A stretch of 64,000 nucleotides of DNA, taken from positions 620,001 to 684,000 of the forward strand of contig CM074759.1 in the NCBI GenBank assembly GCA_037355855.1, given 5' to 3'. Source of the DNA: Pseudo-nitzschia pungens. Lineage: Eukaryota; Bacillariophyta; Bacillariophyceae; Bacillariales; Bacillariaceae. The notes under the pieces are model-generated. The model made no database searches and had not been told where the DNA came from. It was given only the letters and a program-made list of their open reading frames with translations. The stretch's first letter is position 1. Each line of letters opens with the position of its first letter. The translations under genes were made by a program, and so were the position numbers. Positions 10,033 to 20,850 of this stretch are shown here, in pieces.

Positions 10033-11985
10033 TCAGTCGTTGCCCATCCATTGCAGTGCCGCGGCCAACTGTTCGTCCATCTCGTAGAGGTTAATGCCGT
10101 GAGCATTGTTGCCGGCGCCGGTGGCGACTTCCCCGTCCCCGTCATCGTCCTCGTCGTCCCCACCGCCGTTGGCCCGATCTTCCCAGCAGTGGTGGGTCCC
10201 GTAATAGGGAGGAAAGAGTTCGGTGCCGCACTCGTAGCAAAAGTGCGTCGCGCACGCGGGACACTTCATGTGGAAGCAGCCCTCGGTCCGCTCCACACCC
10301 GTTTGGCAGTTGGGGCACCGCTGCCCGTGGTCCAGCACGTATTGGAGGGCCGCTCCGTCCTGCTCGCAGAACTGGCTATACGACACGATCCAGGGATACC
10401 TGGCCCTCACAGCGGCGCGGATCTGCTCGGAGGCGGCCGCGTACTTCCGACAGAACCGCAGCATGGGTTTGGGGTTGCACGACCGGGAGTGGGTCGAAAC
10501 CGTGCTCTTTTGTCGTGCCGTTGCGGATGGCTTTGGCTTTGGCTTTGCTCTGGACGTCTTGGTGCCGACGGGAGTGCATTGCTCGTCGTCGTAGACCCGC
10601 TCCAGGCAGAGCTCGCACCACGTCTTTTTGCAGCTGTCGCAATAGACCAGGTATTGGAGATCGCGCAGTGCGTTTGACGACGACGACGACGACGACGACG
10701 ATGCTGTTTGCTGCTTGGTTTTTCCGCTCTGGGCATCGATCGAGATCACGCTCTTTCGCCGTCGCATGGATCCCACCAACCCGCAGGTCTTGGTGAGCGG
10801 ACACCGATCCAGCGACCAGGCGGGGGGATTTTTCAGGTCCTTGTACCACGCCTTGGCCGCCGCAATGTCTTCGTCGCTCAGGAATTGCTTGCAAAATGTC
10901 ATGGGCAGCTCGCGCTGGCACGTTTCGACGGGACACAGAAAGGGATTGGTGCGGTGCTCCTTGAGGTCTTGCACCTTGTACCTGAGGTAGAGGTCGAAGC
11001 AATCGCGACAGCAGTAGTGCTGGCAATAGGGAAAGACGACTCCGTCGCTGTACAAGACGGATTCTTCGAGGCAGATGGGGCACTTGGTCATGTACAAGTC
11101 CTTCCAGTTTTGGAGCAGGGCGTGTCGACCAAAGTCGAGGGTGTTGTCGATGCGAGCGACGGACGAGGTCGTTTTGGATCCCGTCTTTTTCGCTTTCTTT
11201 TTGGTCGCGGTCGTGGTTTTGGAACCCGACGCCCTTGCGGCGTTCGCTTTTTTCTTCGCGGCTGCTTCTTCCAGCAGGGCTGCTTCCTCTCGCGGGTGCA
11301 GCAAGGATCCCACCGTTGGGTAATAGAGTTGATCCATTTTGGGGGGCAGGATGACCAGCAGGTAGTCTGGATGATCGTCGTCGGCGTATGTTTTCCAACT
11401 GTTCGAAGCATTCGTCACGGGAGCCTCTGTGTCGCCCTCGTCTGCGGTAGCACCGGTTGCATCGGCGGTGTGATTTCCATAATAAAACGATATGGCTTTG
11501 TGTTCCAGAAATTGACAGACCGAGAAACTTCCCTCTTCTCGCAGAATAGAATGGCACTTTTTGGCCAACGAAGAACGGTATTTTTCCTTGTCCGCCAGCG
11601 GCCATTCCGTGGGATAGTATTTCCAGGTGAGTCTTAGATTCGAAGGTCCTGCGATATCCGCCTCGGACCAATCATCGTCATCGTCGTCGTCGTAGTCGTC
11701 GTCGTCGCCATTGTCGTCATTGTGGTCGTCGTCTATTGGTGTTCCTTCGTCTTCGTCGAGGATGTTAGCGTTGCTCTTGCGTGTGAAGTACAACAAATCC
11801 AACTGTAACACGGGAGGCTGTTTGGACGTGACGTACATATGCACGTATGATGTGCTTCGTAAGACTATTGAATGAAATAAGACTATTGAGAGTGACCGGG
11901 ACTTGAGATATGAGGGAATAAGAATGACCGGGACTAGAGACATGAGACCAGAGACATTACCACTTACTTGAAGAGACATTACCAA
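10033..11985 (-). pseudogene. RBR E3 ubiquitin ligase, main part (5' end cut off by retrotransposon)
   Basis: This holds nearly all of a RING1-IBR-RING2 ubiquitin ligase of the RNF14/Ariadne type. RING1 is KCPICLEESV...CQHYCCRDCFDLYL. The IBR begins YCDSCKKTWCELC. The catalytic Rcat is CPNCQTGVERTEGCFHMKC, in which the Cys of EGCFHMKC corresponds to the thioester-forming cysteine of the family. The N-terminal part (PPVLQLDLLYF ... FLEHKAISFYY) resembles an RWD domain interrupted by a long acidic Asp run. The host reading frame begins at 16484 and is interrupted at 11818/11819 by the LTR element. The 55 codons in front of the host sequence (11819-11985) are antisense LTR sequence that happens to be open and in frame. 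Removing the element and one copy of GAGGC gives an uninterrupted frame of 683 codons. Confidence 0.85.
11814..11818 (+). repeat. Target-site duplication GAGGC, left copy
   Basis: Directly precedes the left LTR; matches 16214-16218. Confidence 0.9.
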
Positions 11986-12251
11986 GGTTACTAAAAATAG
12001 GACTCTAAGTACCGAGTCTACAGTGCAATAAGTATGAATATACGGTCTCCAGTAGACACGTGTACAGAGGATATTTGTGTGGATAAGAAACAGGAAACAA
12101 GGGATGATAATGGAAAATGGATAATCCGGTGGTCCGGAATGATCATCTCAGTAATCTAAAGGATTCAGGATTTTAACAATGTAAATGAACAATTAAGAAA
12201 CTCAAACCTCGTAGGGTACAAATCTACACGGCTTTACGAGCCCTCCAAACA
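11819..12251 (+). repeat. 5' LTR
   Basis: 433 bp, TGTTTGGACG...CCCTCCAAACA, with short inverted ends TGTTTGG/CCAAACA. It is followed at once by the perfect 12-bp palindrome TTCTTCGAAGAA. No classical TGG-type tRNA primer site was recognised. Confidence 0.93.
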
Positions 12252-12748
12252 TTCTTCGAAGAATCGCGGTTAGCAGTTGAGCGCTTTGTGAAGACGACGA
12301 GAGAACAGTACACGAGGCGAGAGCAAGAAGGGTGTTTATGGATCTATCCGCAGTGCGAAATAAGGAAACGACGAAACGCGGATACGATTGCAGAAGAGAA
12401 TACTGAATTACGATTACGAATTGGATTGAGGGAAAGGACCTCAGTCTTGCAGGTATTCGGAGAAGAAAGAGCCGAATACGATACGTCGGATCGATACGAA
12501 GATACGATTGCAGATCTATTCACCGTACAAACGACGACGGTGGATACGATATAATTTTCAAGCAGGTCTATCCGGAGCATAGAACGTGGGCACGGGTACG
12601 ATTTGGATCTGTCCAGCGGAAGCGGATAAGATTGCGGTGGACTAAGGGAGCAGACCAAGAGGTAATATAAAGCCAGTCCTGCAGACAGCACTGATCAGCT
12701 GTGGATCTATTCTGGAGAGCGAAACGCGCCGAATACGATCATTGTCGA

Positions 12749-12985
12749 CTCGCTGAGACGAGTACGATTGCGGAAGAAAGAAATTACATTTGGACCGACG
12801 TAAAAGAATTCGGTCTTGCAGGCGATTTGATTCTAAGGTGAACAATCGCAAGGATCTACTTGCTGAGACGAGTACAATTAAAGAAAGAAAGAAAGAAAGA
12901 AACTACATTTGGACCAACGAAAAGGATTTGGTCTTGCAGGCGATTCGATTCAACGAACAATCGCAACAAGAAGCGGAAGGACCTG
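12749..12985 (+). repeat. Two diverged units of about 112 bp in the retrotransposon leader
   Basis: Both units begin GCTGAGACGAGTAC and contain ACATTTGGACC(G/A)ACG and GGTCTTGCAGGCGATT. They start near 12750 and 12861. An AAAG run expands the second unit. They lie between the 5' LTR and gag, the usual position of packaging signals. Confidence 0.65.
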
Positions 12986-13150
12986 TTCGCGGAGACGAAT
13001 AGGACTGAATAACAGAAGCGAAGAAGTCGGCGTCGCGGTTTTATTATCGGACGATCGACGCGAAGCAGCTGTACCGTGGTGTTATCGGACGGCGGCAACA
13101 TTGCAGAAGAAGGACAAGGATATACTCGATAGAGTGAAGTGACAAGCAGT

Positions 13151-14458
13151 ATGGGGAGGTACAGCAGAATTCCCAAGCTGACGAACACAGGAGACGTGGA
13201 TTTTGAAGGATGGTTCGGGCAGTTCCTAGCCCATGCAAGCAGAAGCAAGTACGAGGAGTATGTGAGGGCAGAGCAGCATCCAGATCTACCAAGTGATGGT
13301 CATTCAGCATCCTACGAATCCATGGACAAAGCGCAGAGAAAGGCTTTGAGGAAGCACACCGAAGCTTTGGACGATTTGTGGAATGCATTCGAAAACAACA
13401 ATACGGGGTATGCCATTATTGAGAAATCCAAGAGGGACAGAGGAGTCACGGAAGAAGAAAACAAGGAGACAGTTCGGAAATGGCCAAGAGGACGAGTGCA
13501 TCGAATTTTTGACGAGCTGTTCAGGTTGTACAGACGAACCGATACAGCTGATAGGATTCAGTTGGAGAAGGACCTAAAGGCAGTTACGATGGGGGCATTG
13601 GATCCCCCGAGGGAAATTTTTGAACGATTGTTTGGACTGATGCAGAAATACCAGTACAAGACAATCAAACCAACAGACGAGGAGTTATTTGCAACACTAC
13701 TCAGTGGCGTTCCGCAGTACCTGGTGATCTCATTGACAACCCGGTTAAATGATTTACGAGATGCGGATACACCAATATATGACATCTGGGAGAAACTGGA
13801 GATGACGGCGACGAACCTGTACAATTCAGTGATTGTCCTAAAGGGACAAACCAGACCTAATGATATGAGCCTCCTTGGCGCAGATATCAACAAGAATGTT
13901 AATAACAATAGCAACGGCGGATATGATGTTGGTGATGACGATGACGGTGATAACAACAGTGGCAGCAGTACAGGCGGCAGCGACGACGAATATGATGGTG
14001 GTAGGCGCAGCAGAAACAACGGCGGCTATCATGGTGGCACAAGCAGCAGCAGCAACGGCGGCTATGACGGCGGCAACAGCAGAAGCAACAGCAGAGGCAA
14101 CAGCAGCGGCGACAGCAGAGGCAACAGCAGAGGCAACAGCAGAGGCAACAGCACCGGCGGCGATGGGAAAGCGCACTCCGCAATGGCCTGGTTGAAGTAT
14201 ACCATTTGCAATTGGTGTCAGGAGAAGGGGCATATTGCAAAGAACTGCCCACTCCGTGAAAATGACATTCCAAAGATAAGACCATTATGTGCTGTCTGCG
14301 ATGGCATCCATGCCACAATACAATGTTGGGAACTCGACAGGAACAAGAGTGCACGTCCAGTCAACGGGACGTCTCAACTTGAAGACAATTATATGGAAAA
14401 TCACAACGTGCGGGAGCTAGCTACGGAGCTCTCCGGCATCGCATTCCAACTCCTTTGA
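13151..14458 (+). CDS. Retrotransposon Gag protein with CCHC zinc knuckle
   Basis: A 435-aa Gag counted from the first ATG (13151), inside an open frame that begins earlier. The first 240 residues are a charged helical capsid-like region resembling Copia-type Gag. A low-complexity Gly/Asn/Ser/Asp-rich linker follows (13890-14160 in DNA). Next come a canonical nucleocapsid zinc knuckle CX2CX4HX4C (CNWCQEKGHIAKNC) and a variant second knuckle (CAVCDGIHATIQC). The frame ends in a normal stop, TGA at 14456, with no pol in another frame, so this is not a broken gag-pol. Its product would package the element's own RNA and perhaps form virus-like particles with help from a relative. Confidence 0.85.
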   Translation: MGRYSRIPKLTNTGDVDFEGWFGQFLAHASRSKYEEYVRAEQHPDLPSDGHSASYESMDKAQRKALRKHTEALDDLWNAFENNNTGYAIIEKSKRDRGVTEEENKETVRKWPRGRVHRIFDELFRLYRRTDTADRIQLEKDLKAVTMGALDPPREIFERLFGLMQKYQYKTIKPTDEELFATLLSGVPQYLVISLTTRLNDLRDADTPIYDIWEKLEMTATNLYNSVIVLKGQTRPNDMSLLGADINKNVNNNSNGGYDVGDDDDGDNNSGSSTGGSDDEYDGGRRSRNNGGYHGGTSSSSNGGYDGGNSRSNSRGNSSGDSRGNSRGNSRGNSTGGDGKAHSAMAWLKYTICNWCQEKGHIAKNCPLRENDIPKIRPLCAVCDGIHATIQCWELDRNKSARPVNGTSQLEDNYMENHNVRELATELSGIAFQLL

Positions 14459-15780
14459 ATCAGGGTAGTGAGGTGATTTGATGATTTTATGATTCAATGG
14501 ATAATGGAATGCTGAAAGGATACAAAGGAATAGGACGTTAACAAGCGAAGCGGATACAAAGGAATTACAAGCCGACACTGGTGGAATGATACGGCGAGCA
14601 GATAAAGTTGGAAGAAAGAATCGAAACAAGCCCGGAAGAAAGAGTTAAAACGAGCTATATGGAAGAAAGGCTTAAACAGAACAAACGGATCAACAGACGG
14701 ATAAGCGAAATGGAGGGAATCGCGATTCGCGATACGGCGGAGCTGAAACAGGCTACAACGGATAACGACATGATTTACGATGAACAATCGATCGGGTTGA
14801 ACGGCTGAGAACAGATCGATCGGGAGTAGAGCAATTTACAGTGATAAGGATACAGAAAGAAGAATCCAATATAATACGGGATAATTAACAAAGCAGGATA
14901 CCGATAGTAACGATACGGATGAATGAACGAGCAGCCGATTGAACGATTTAAGGAGCAGTGGTAGAGGTTGAAGATTGATACAGATAGATCGCATGGTGCG
15001 GAGTCTATAGAAGCGAAAGAATAAAAGGAATTGATTCCAGGATGGAAGCGAATGAATACAGGAAGCGGAGTAATTGAAAGAAGAATATCGCATGAAAGCT
15101 TGATTCGATTGAATGGTAGACGTATCGGATCGATTGAAAACGGCAAGCTTGATTCGGTTGAACGGGTAGACGTATCGGATTGACTGAAGACGGCAATTAT
15201 GAAAGATTTAATGAATGACGATTACACGATAATATGGAGAGAAAGATGATGCAGAACATGGATCAAATGGAATGAAGGATCAAATACAAAGGAGCAATAA
15301 GGATCGGTCATAATGGTATGGAGCGATTGTAACATGATGGAGTGATCTGATAGAACAGAATAACAATAAACACGATGGAGCTATTCGATTGATACGCGAA
15401 AGACAGACGATACAAATTGACTGATATAAAGTGAGTTTACCAATGATGAGCTATCGATGGACAACAGGTAGGAAGGAAAGATTACAAATGAAAAGAGTTT
15501 TACAAAGAGTTTGAGCATTGAATGAATACGGTGATAAAGAGTTTTGAGAGTTGAACGTGCACGAAGATTGAGATGGTGGAAGATATGACAATAGACAGAA
15601 AGTATAAAGATGCAATGACGCAAGTAATGCAAGTTGATACGGACGATGAGACATCGCATCTAAACACGAGTATGAATAAAGATCTGATATGACGACAACG
15701 AAAAGATCCAATGGATTGGTGACGAATCGGAAATTCGATGAAAGGAAGTGTGATTCAAAAGTCTTTGAAGCAGGGTAGTG
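14459..15780 (+). other. Non-coding 3' region of retrotransposon
   Basis: No pol domains found. The motif CAGGGTAGTG occurs right after the gag stop (14461-14470) and again at the LTR junction (about 15771-15780). A tandem duplication of about 54 bp (AAGCTTGATTCG(A/G)TTGAA ... GACGTATCGGAT) lies at 15096-15196. The region is purine-rich on the plus strand. Confidence 0.6.
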
Positions 15781-16213
15781 TGTTTGGACGTGACGTACAT
15801 ATGCACGTATGATGTGCTTCGTAAGACTATTGAATGAAATAAGACTATTGAGAGTGACCGGGACTTGAGATATGAGGGAATAAGAATGACCGGGACTAGA
15901 GACATGAGACCAGAGACATTACCACTTACTTGAAGAGACATTACCAAGGTTACTAAAAATAGGACTCTAAGTACCGAGTCTACAGTGCAATAAGTATGAA
16001 TATACGGTCTCCAGTAGACACGTGTACAGAGGATATTTGTGTGGATAAGAAACAGGAAACAAGGGATGATAATGGAAAATGGATAATCCGGTGGTCCGGA
16101 ATGATCATCTCAGTAATCTAAAGGATTCAGGATTTTAACAATGTAAATGAACAATTAAGAAACTCAAACCTCGTAGGGTACAAATCTACACGGCTTTACG
16201 AGCCCTCCAAACA
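15781..16213 (+). repeat. 3' LTR
   Basis: 433 bp, apparently identical to the 5' LTR. It is preceded by the purine-rich GAAGCAGGGTAGTG, a plausible polypurine tract. Confidence 0.93.
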
Positions 16214-16218
16214 GAGGC
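16214..16218 (+). repeat. Target-site duplication GAGGC, right copy
   Basis: Directly follows the right LTR; matches 11814-11818. Confidence 0.9.
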
Positions 16219-16484
16219 TTGTCTATTGTAAAGCAGCGATAGGACCCGTCACTTTTGACAAGTCGAGCAAAGGCGATTTTGGACGTGGACAGTGTCATGT
16301 ATACGGTCCCACAAAATCCCTTTGAAAAGGCGGAAACCTCCAACTTTACTCTTCGATCATCGTTGTTGCCGAAGCTGTCGTCTTCCTTTTGACTTTCCTC
16401 CTCTGTCCCGCCGAAGTCGTGTTCGTCTTCCCCATCGTTGTAAATTAAACAAAGCGTGTCCCAATCATCGTTCGGTGGTATCAT
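16214..16484 (-). pseudogene. RBR E3 ubiquitin ligase, separated 5' exon part
   Basis: The start of the ligase gene: ATG at 16482-16484 followed by about 90 codons (MIPPNDDWDTLCLIYNDGED..., ending FTIDKP), the first part of the RWD-like domain. The frame then runs into LTR sequence and stops after 16 further codons at 16164. The first five bases (16214-16218, GAGGC) are the target-site duplication shared with 11814-11818. The two host pieces meet in frame across the insertion point, so this is one gene split by a 4.4-kb insertion in a coding exon. An uninterrupted allele may exist in this diploid genome. Confidence 0.85.
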
Positions 16485-17435
16485 GTTGTGCGAGGTCTTA
16501 GGAACCGCGTTGTGTTTCCCTCGGGATTGTGATCATCGATCATCCTTGTGTTTGGTTTCGATCCCTCGAAACCTTTCGTCTCCGATCAAATCAATCCATT
16601 CGTCGTCTTTCATGCATGCATCACACATCATCTGTGAGTCATTTGAATGGTCAGTCTTGCGAACACGACCCAGATCTTACTATGATCCCTGGATCTTGCA
16701 CCCTTCTCACAATAGGTAAACCTTAATCAGTAATCATTCTTAATCAATCAAGGTTTAATCATTACATTCATTACTATTTTGAGTGGCTACCAATTAGACT
16801 GAAACTTGGATTTCAAATCATGGCTTGACTTTCATCACTTTTTTCAAATGAATACTCCATAAAAATGAATATCTCTGTCCGTAATATTCTGAATACTTCT
16901 CTTTGAATTGATGAAGCCACTAGTATAAGTAGTACTAGTACTAGTACTAGTATTGAACAATCCGTTTAGAAGTAGTACTGCTGGTAGAAGCACTGCTGGT
17001 AGTACAGGAGGCATCTTGCTGCATGTCTGCAATTCTTGGTTCTTGGACATCCAAACAATATCATTCCAGCTCTATTCATCAATTGATTGTTATCAGTTAG
17101 TATGAACACCAACGGAAACTACTTCGTTTTCTACCAATGTCAACTCTCTGAAACCTAATGGCTTCACCACTCGTTTCGCACCGCAGTAACCTCTCAACGT
17201 CATTTGACAACAACATGGAAGCATCGATCATGACACGATTAATTGGCAGGGAATAATCAAGATGTTAAAAACGTTAATGTAGTGGTCAGTTTTTTAACCT
17301 TATGTTGCTTATACATTCCATGAAGTCAGTCGCTTGACACAGCATTGTAATTTGCGACGTTCGACACTCTCAAGCGAAATTGATCCACCGTCTACTATTA
17401 TTCCCAACAAACTGGCACCAAAACTTGTTTCTCAT
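16485..17435. other. Intergenic, ACTAGT tract
   Basis: The presumed promoter side of the RBR gene, then spacer. An ACTAGT tract lies at 16919-16953. No gene recognised. Confidence 0.4.
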
Positions 17436-19086
17436 TTAGGCCATGAAGAGATGTTTTTGACCTACATCGAGCACTTCACTGGAAAATAGCGCTCCAAAGA
17501 CGCATCCCCAGAAGATGACGAATGGCGCCTGGAAACTATAGATCGTTGCTAAACCACCGGCCAATATGAACACCATTGTGTCCGCATACGTGTGCACCGA
17601 TTTGGGGTACAACGTTACACATCCCGAAACAATCAAACCAACGGCGGAAGCATTCAATCCCTTCAAGACGGCTTTGAACCACGCCAGGTGACGGAATCGG
17701 GACCAGAACGGTAGCATGGCAAAGATCAAGATGACACCGGGTCCGAACAAACCGATGGCTGCCGTGACCGATCCCGGAAATCCGGCGGTTACGGCTCCCA
17801 AAAAGGCAGCAAAATTGAACATTGGACCGGGCATCGATTGGGCGATTCCAAGACCCTGAAAGAATTGCTCGTTGGTGATCCAGCCTCGCGGAACAAGCTC
17901 GCTTTGCAACATGGGAAGAACCACGATGCCTCCGCCAAAGATGAGACTACCGATGCGGAAATACAATTCGAAAATGTCGACAAACAGATTCGAGTTGCCC
18001 ATGTTCACAACGAGGACCGATCCGATCAACAATCCGAGCCAGAGGAAGAGATATCCAAATCCCTGGAAGATGCTGAGACCAATCTTTTCGACCAGCATGC
18101 GATCCTTGTCGGAAGGCTCCGAGCTTTCGCCCGCGGATCGGTAGTATGTACCGATGGATCGATCGGGTCCCATCAAAAAGTCCAACAGGCACAAGACGGC
18201 ACCCGAAACCAACAAGATTGGGTACACGATTTGACTGCTGTTCGACGGTATGTGTTCGTCACCAGAGATCATGACAGCAACCGCACAAGCAACCTGTGTT
18301 TTGGCGTCGATCGAGAACGAAAACATAGTCAGCGAATCGTACCATGGATAGGATGAATTGTTCTCGACCAAAACAATAATTGCCATGTGTATTCAGATGC
18401 TCATTCGCTCGACACTCTTACCATTCCAATGCCGGCTCCAAATTTGTCAAGCTTTTGGACAAACTTGAAGGAGGCCTTGAAGATCAAACTCATGGCAGCG
18501 GGACCGATTCCCAAGAGCCAGATCGGAGGGCTTGAAGGATCGATAAAGCTGTACAGGAACATTCCCGAGAGAGTCAGGACCGTGAATCCAGGCAGACACC
18601 AAAAGACGAGGGCGAGCACTCCGGAAATCGCTCCACCGTGGGTGGAGGCCGTCGAGATCACGAGCTGGGTAGAGCTCGGACCCGGAAGTCCCTGGCCTGT
18701 CGGGCACAAATCGAAGTACGAAAGAGTGAGGAACACATGATACTCCAAACGCAATCCAATGCAATCGAATCCACAATGCTTGCAGTGCGATTCGAATCTT
18801 CGAACCAACGCCCGCACTCGCGTGCGCACGTACCGAGGGCAAACAATTCGGTAAAGACATCCTCGTCGATAAACTTGTTGACGCTGACCAGGTGGTCCCT
18901 GAGAATGGCAACGTGTGCCGTTGGTCCACCAAAGGCGATGAACCCAAGGTACCAAAACAACGAGAGGGTTTCTTTGATTCGCGTCAGGAGGGGTTGCGGA
19001 GCGGCGGTCGCTCCTTCTTCTTTTTCCGTGGCGGAACCATAGCCCGCTTCGGACGATACTAGAGGATCACTCTCTGTAACAGCCAT
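17436..19086 (-). CDS. Chromate transporter family (CHR) membrane protein
   Basis: Three exons, 18834-19086, 18422-18696 and 17436-18293, joined by GT-AG introns of 137 bp (18697-18833, GTACGT...GACAG) and 128 bp (18294-18421, GTAAGA...CACAG); product 461 aa. The joined sequence gives the family hallmarks in both homologous halves: GFIAFGGPTAHVAILRDHLV with ELFALGQGLPGPSSTQL in the first half, and FRIGSLIFGGGIVVLPMLQSE with GLGIAQSMPGPMFNFAAFLG in the second. Many hydrophobic segments indicate about ten membrane helices. The family exports or imports oxyanions such as chromate in bacteria and fungi; the substrate here is not known. The start MAVTESD was chosen; an upstream in-frame extension to 19254 is possible but looks like 5' leader. 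Confidence 0.93.
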
Positions 19087-20199
19087 GGTGTTAGTGCGTG
19101 CAACCGAAGATGAAAGTATGATTCTGTCAATCGATTGATGGATTGATCGATTTTGGTGAGGGGTTTGCGAAATATTACGTCTCGAGCCACTGCAACCGAC
19201 CAAGTCACTGCTGACGCCAATGATGTTTTTTTTGTTGATGCCCAACAGGATCACTTAACCTGATCACTTTTCCACACAATCAAGACAGGGTGCGGACAAT
19301 AAATCTGGTTTGGAATTACCGGTAAAAAGGAGGCGATGACGGACGATGTGTCACGGATGATTCGCACATATGATGCGCGCAAAACATTCACCGACAGATT
19401 CACGAAGATTCACGGAGTCTCGTTCTACTCGTACCGTATCTTTTACCTTGTGCACTAACTTGTACCGGTATGTTGTTTTGAACAGATTTTGATTGGAAAA
19501 AATACAGCTACGATGGTAAGTTACTACTAGTAGAGTTTGTCCTTTTAGTAGTATAATACTAATTTCAAGGCTCGAAACAGCATCTTAGCAACACCATTGG
19601 TCCTCAGTAAGTGCCACCTCAGTGAATGTGAATATAATCACTTTGCTCTTGTGCTTTGCTATGATGCTATGCGGGACGCTCGATGATAGTAGTAGGGTGC
19701 TGATTCCCCTAGTAGTAGTACTACTAGTAGTGGGGGGGATCTGCACAGGAGCTATTACATACCCTAGCTCTTACTAGCAGCCTACAGGACCATGATTTAC
19801 AGGATGGTATAGGAGGGTGTTATACAGATGCTATGGGGAGTGCTGAACAAGGTGCTGGGTCCAAGAGTAGGAGGGAGCTGTAAAGCAGGAGCTACATACT
19901 AATACCCTTTAGTACAACTACGTTTGAATGAACCTTAACCCCAATAATAACAACCAACATACCTCTCCCATCATCGTTCTCTAGATCGCGGTTCCGATCC
20001 TTAAAATGATATCCGTTCTTTCTGTTCATGTTTCGCTCGGCTAAAAGGTCTCACTTCTCCTTCGACTTGTAGTACGAGTAGTATGGTACTCCATCCACAA
20101 CCACAGGCAAACCTTGTTCTGCCGACGAACGGATGAATGGATTGTCGACCGTAGGAAGAACAACAAAGCAATCCGATCCGATCCGATCATTGATGCATC
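19087..20199. other. Intergenic, ACTAGT-like tracts
   Basis: TAGTAG/ACTAGT runs at 19522-19560 and 19709-19731; otherwise nothing recognised. Likely holds the promoters of both divergent neighbours. Confidence 0.4.
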
Positions 20200-20850
20200 A
20201 TGAAATGCCCGCTCCACCCACGCGGACAACTGCGAGCGGCGGGAATTCCACTTCTGGTTTTAGTTGGCTGCTGCCAAGGATTTAAGGTGTCGAACAAAAA
20301 CCCGAGCACGAATCCTGGCAAATCGAGAACAATGACAACAACAGCAGCAACAACAGCAGCACAAGCGACACGGGGGACGAGCCCAGAAAACCCTCGCTTT
20401 CCTCCCCGACTCGAAGACTGGGACCACAACCACGTCGAGGACTGGCTCTTGTTCATCGGGTTTGGCCGGTACGCCCCAGGCTTTGCGTCCGACTTTGGTG
20501 GCATCGGGGTGGACGGGGACCGCCTGGTGTATCTCGGAACGGAGGACCAGCTGGACCACATCGAGTACCAGCTGGAATTGATCGGGGTCCAAAGCCCCCG
20601 GGATCAGCTGGTCCTGGGGGCCGCCATCATCGAGCTGGTGGCGGCGTCTTCGGAGGAACTGGCGCCGGACGTCTTGGAATCGCTGGCCGCAGCGATTCCC
20701 CTCGAGAACCGAAAAGCAAGAAGTCAGTGGCGACGACAGCGAGAGCAGTAGTAGCAGCAGCTACGGTGATGTCAGCGCCAACGCCAGCGACGTCTGTGAC
20801 AAAGACGAAACCGACCGGAACTCGATTCCCGAGAGCATGCATTACGAAAT
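20200..20850 (+). CDS. SAM-domain protein, C-terminus probably frame-displaced
   Basis: The frame from ATG 20200 runs to a stop at 20751 (183 aa). The N-terminus is hydrophobic (residues 15-28, GIPLLVLVGCCQGF) and could be a signal peptide or anchor. Residues 78-150 form a sterile-alpha-motif-like domain: VEDWLLFIGFGRYAPGF ... LVYLGTEDQLDHIEYQLELIGV ... RDQLVLGAAIIEL. SAM domains usually mediate protein self-association. The last residues are unlike the rest. In the next frame an acidic Ser-rich tail (EVSGDDSESSSSSSYGDV..., stop near 20850) follows directly if one A of the AAAA run at 20712-20715 is extra. The longer version is more likely. Specific role unknown. Confidence 0.6.

Larger units (their letters stand above)
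11819..16213 (+). mobile_element. Complete gag-only LTR retrotransposon (non-autonomous)
   Basis: The element is 4395 bp long, bounded by two direct LTRs of 433 bp (11819-12251 and 15781-16213) that begin TG and end CA and look identical base for base. It is flanked by the 5-bp duplication GAGGC (11814-11818, 16214-16218). The only sizeable internal gene is gag. No protease, integrase, reverse transcriptase or RNase H motif was found in any frame between 14459 and 15780. It is thus a non-autonomous, gag-only element like the plant TR-GAG type, probably mobilised by an autonomous Copia- or Gypsy-type relative. It lies antisense to the RBR ligase gene it disrupts. Identical LTRs argue for a recent insertion. 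Confidence 0.93.

Noticed and set aside
15660..15947. 95-codon minus frame in the 3' LTR
   Set aside because: It is the same antisense LTR frame as in the 5' LTR and has no gene of its own here.
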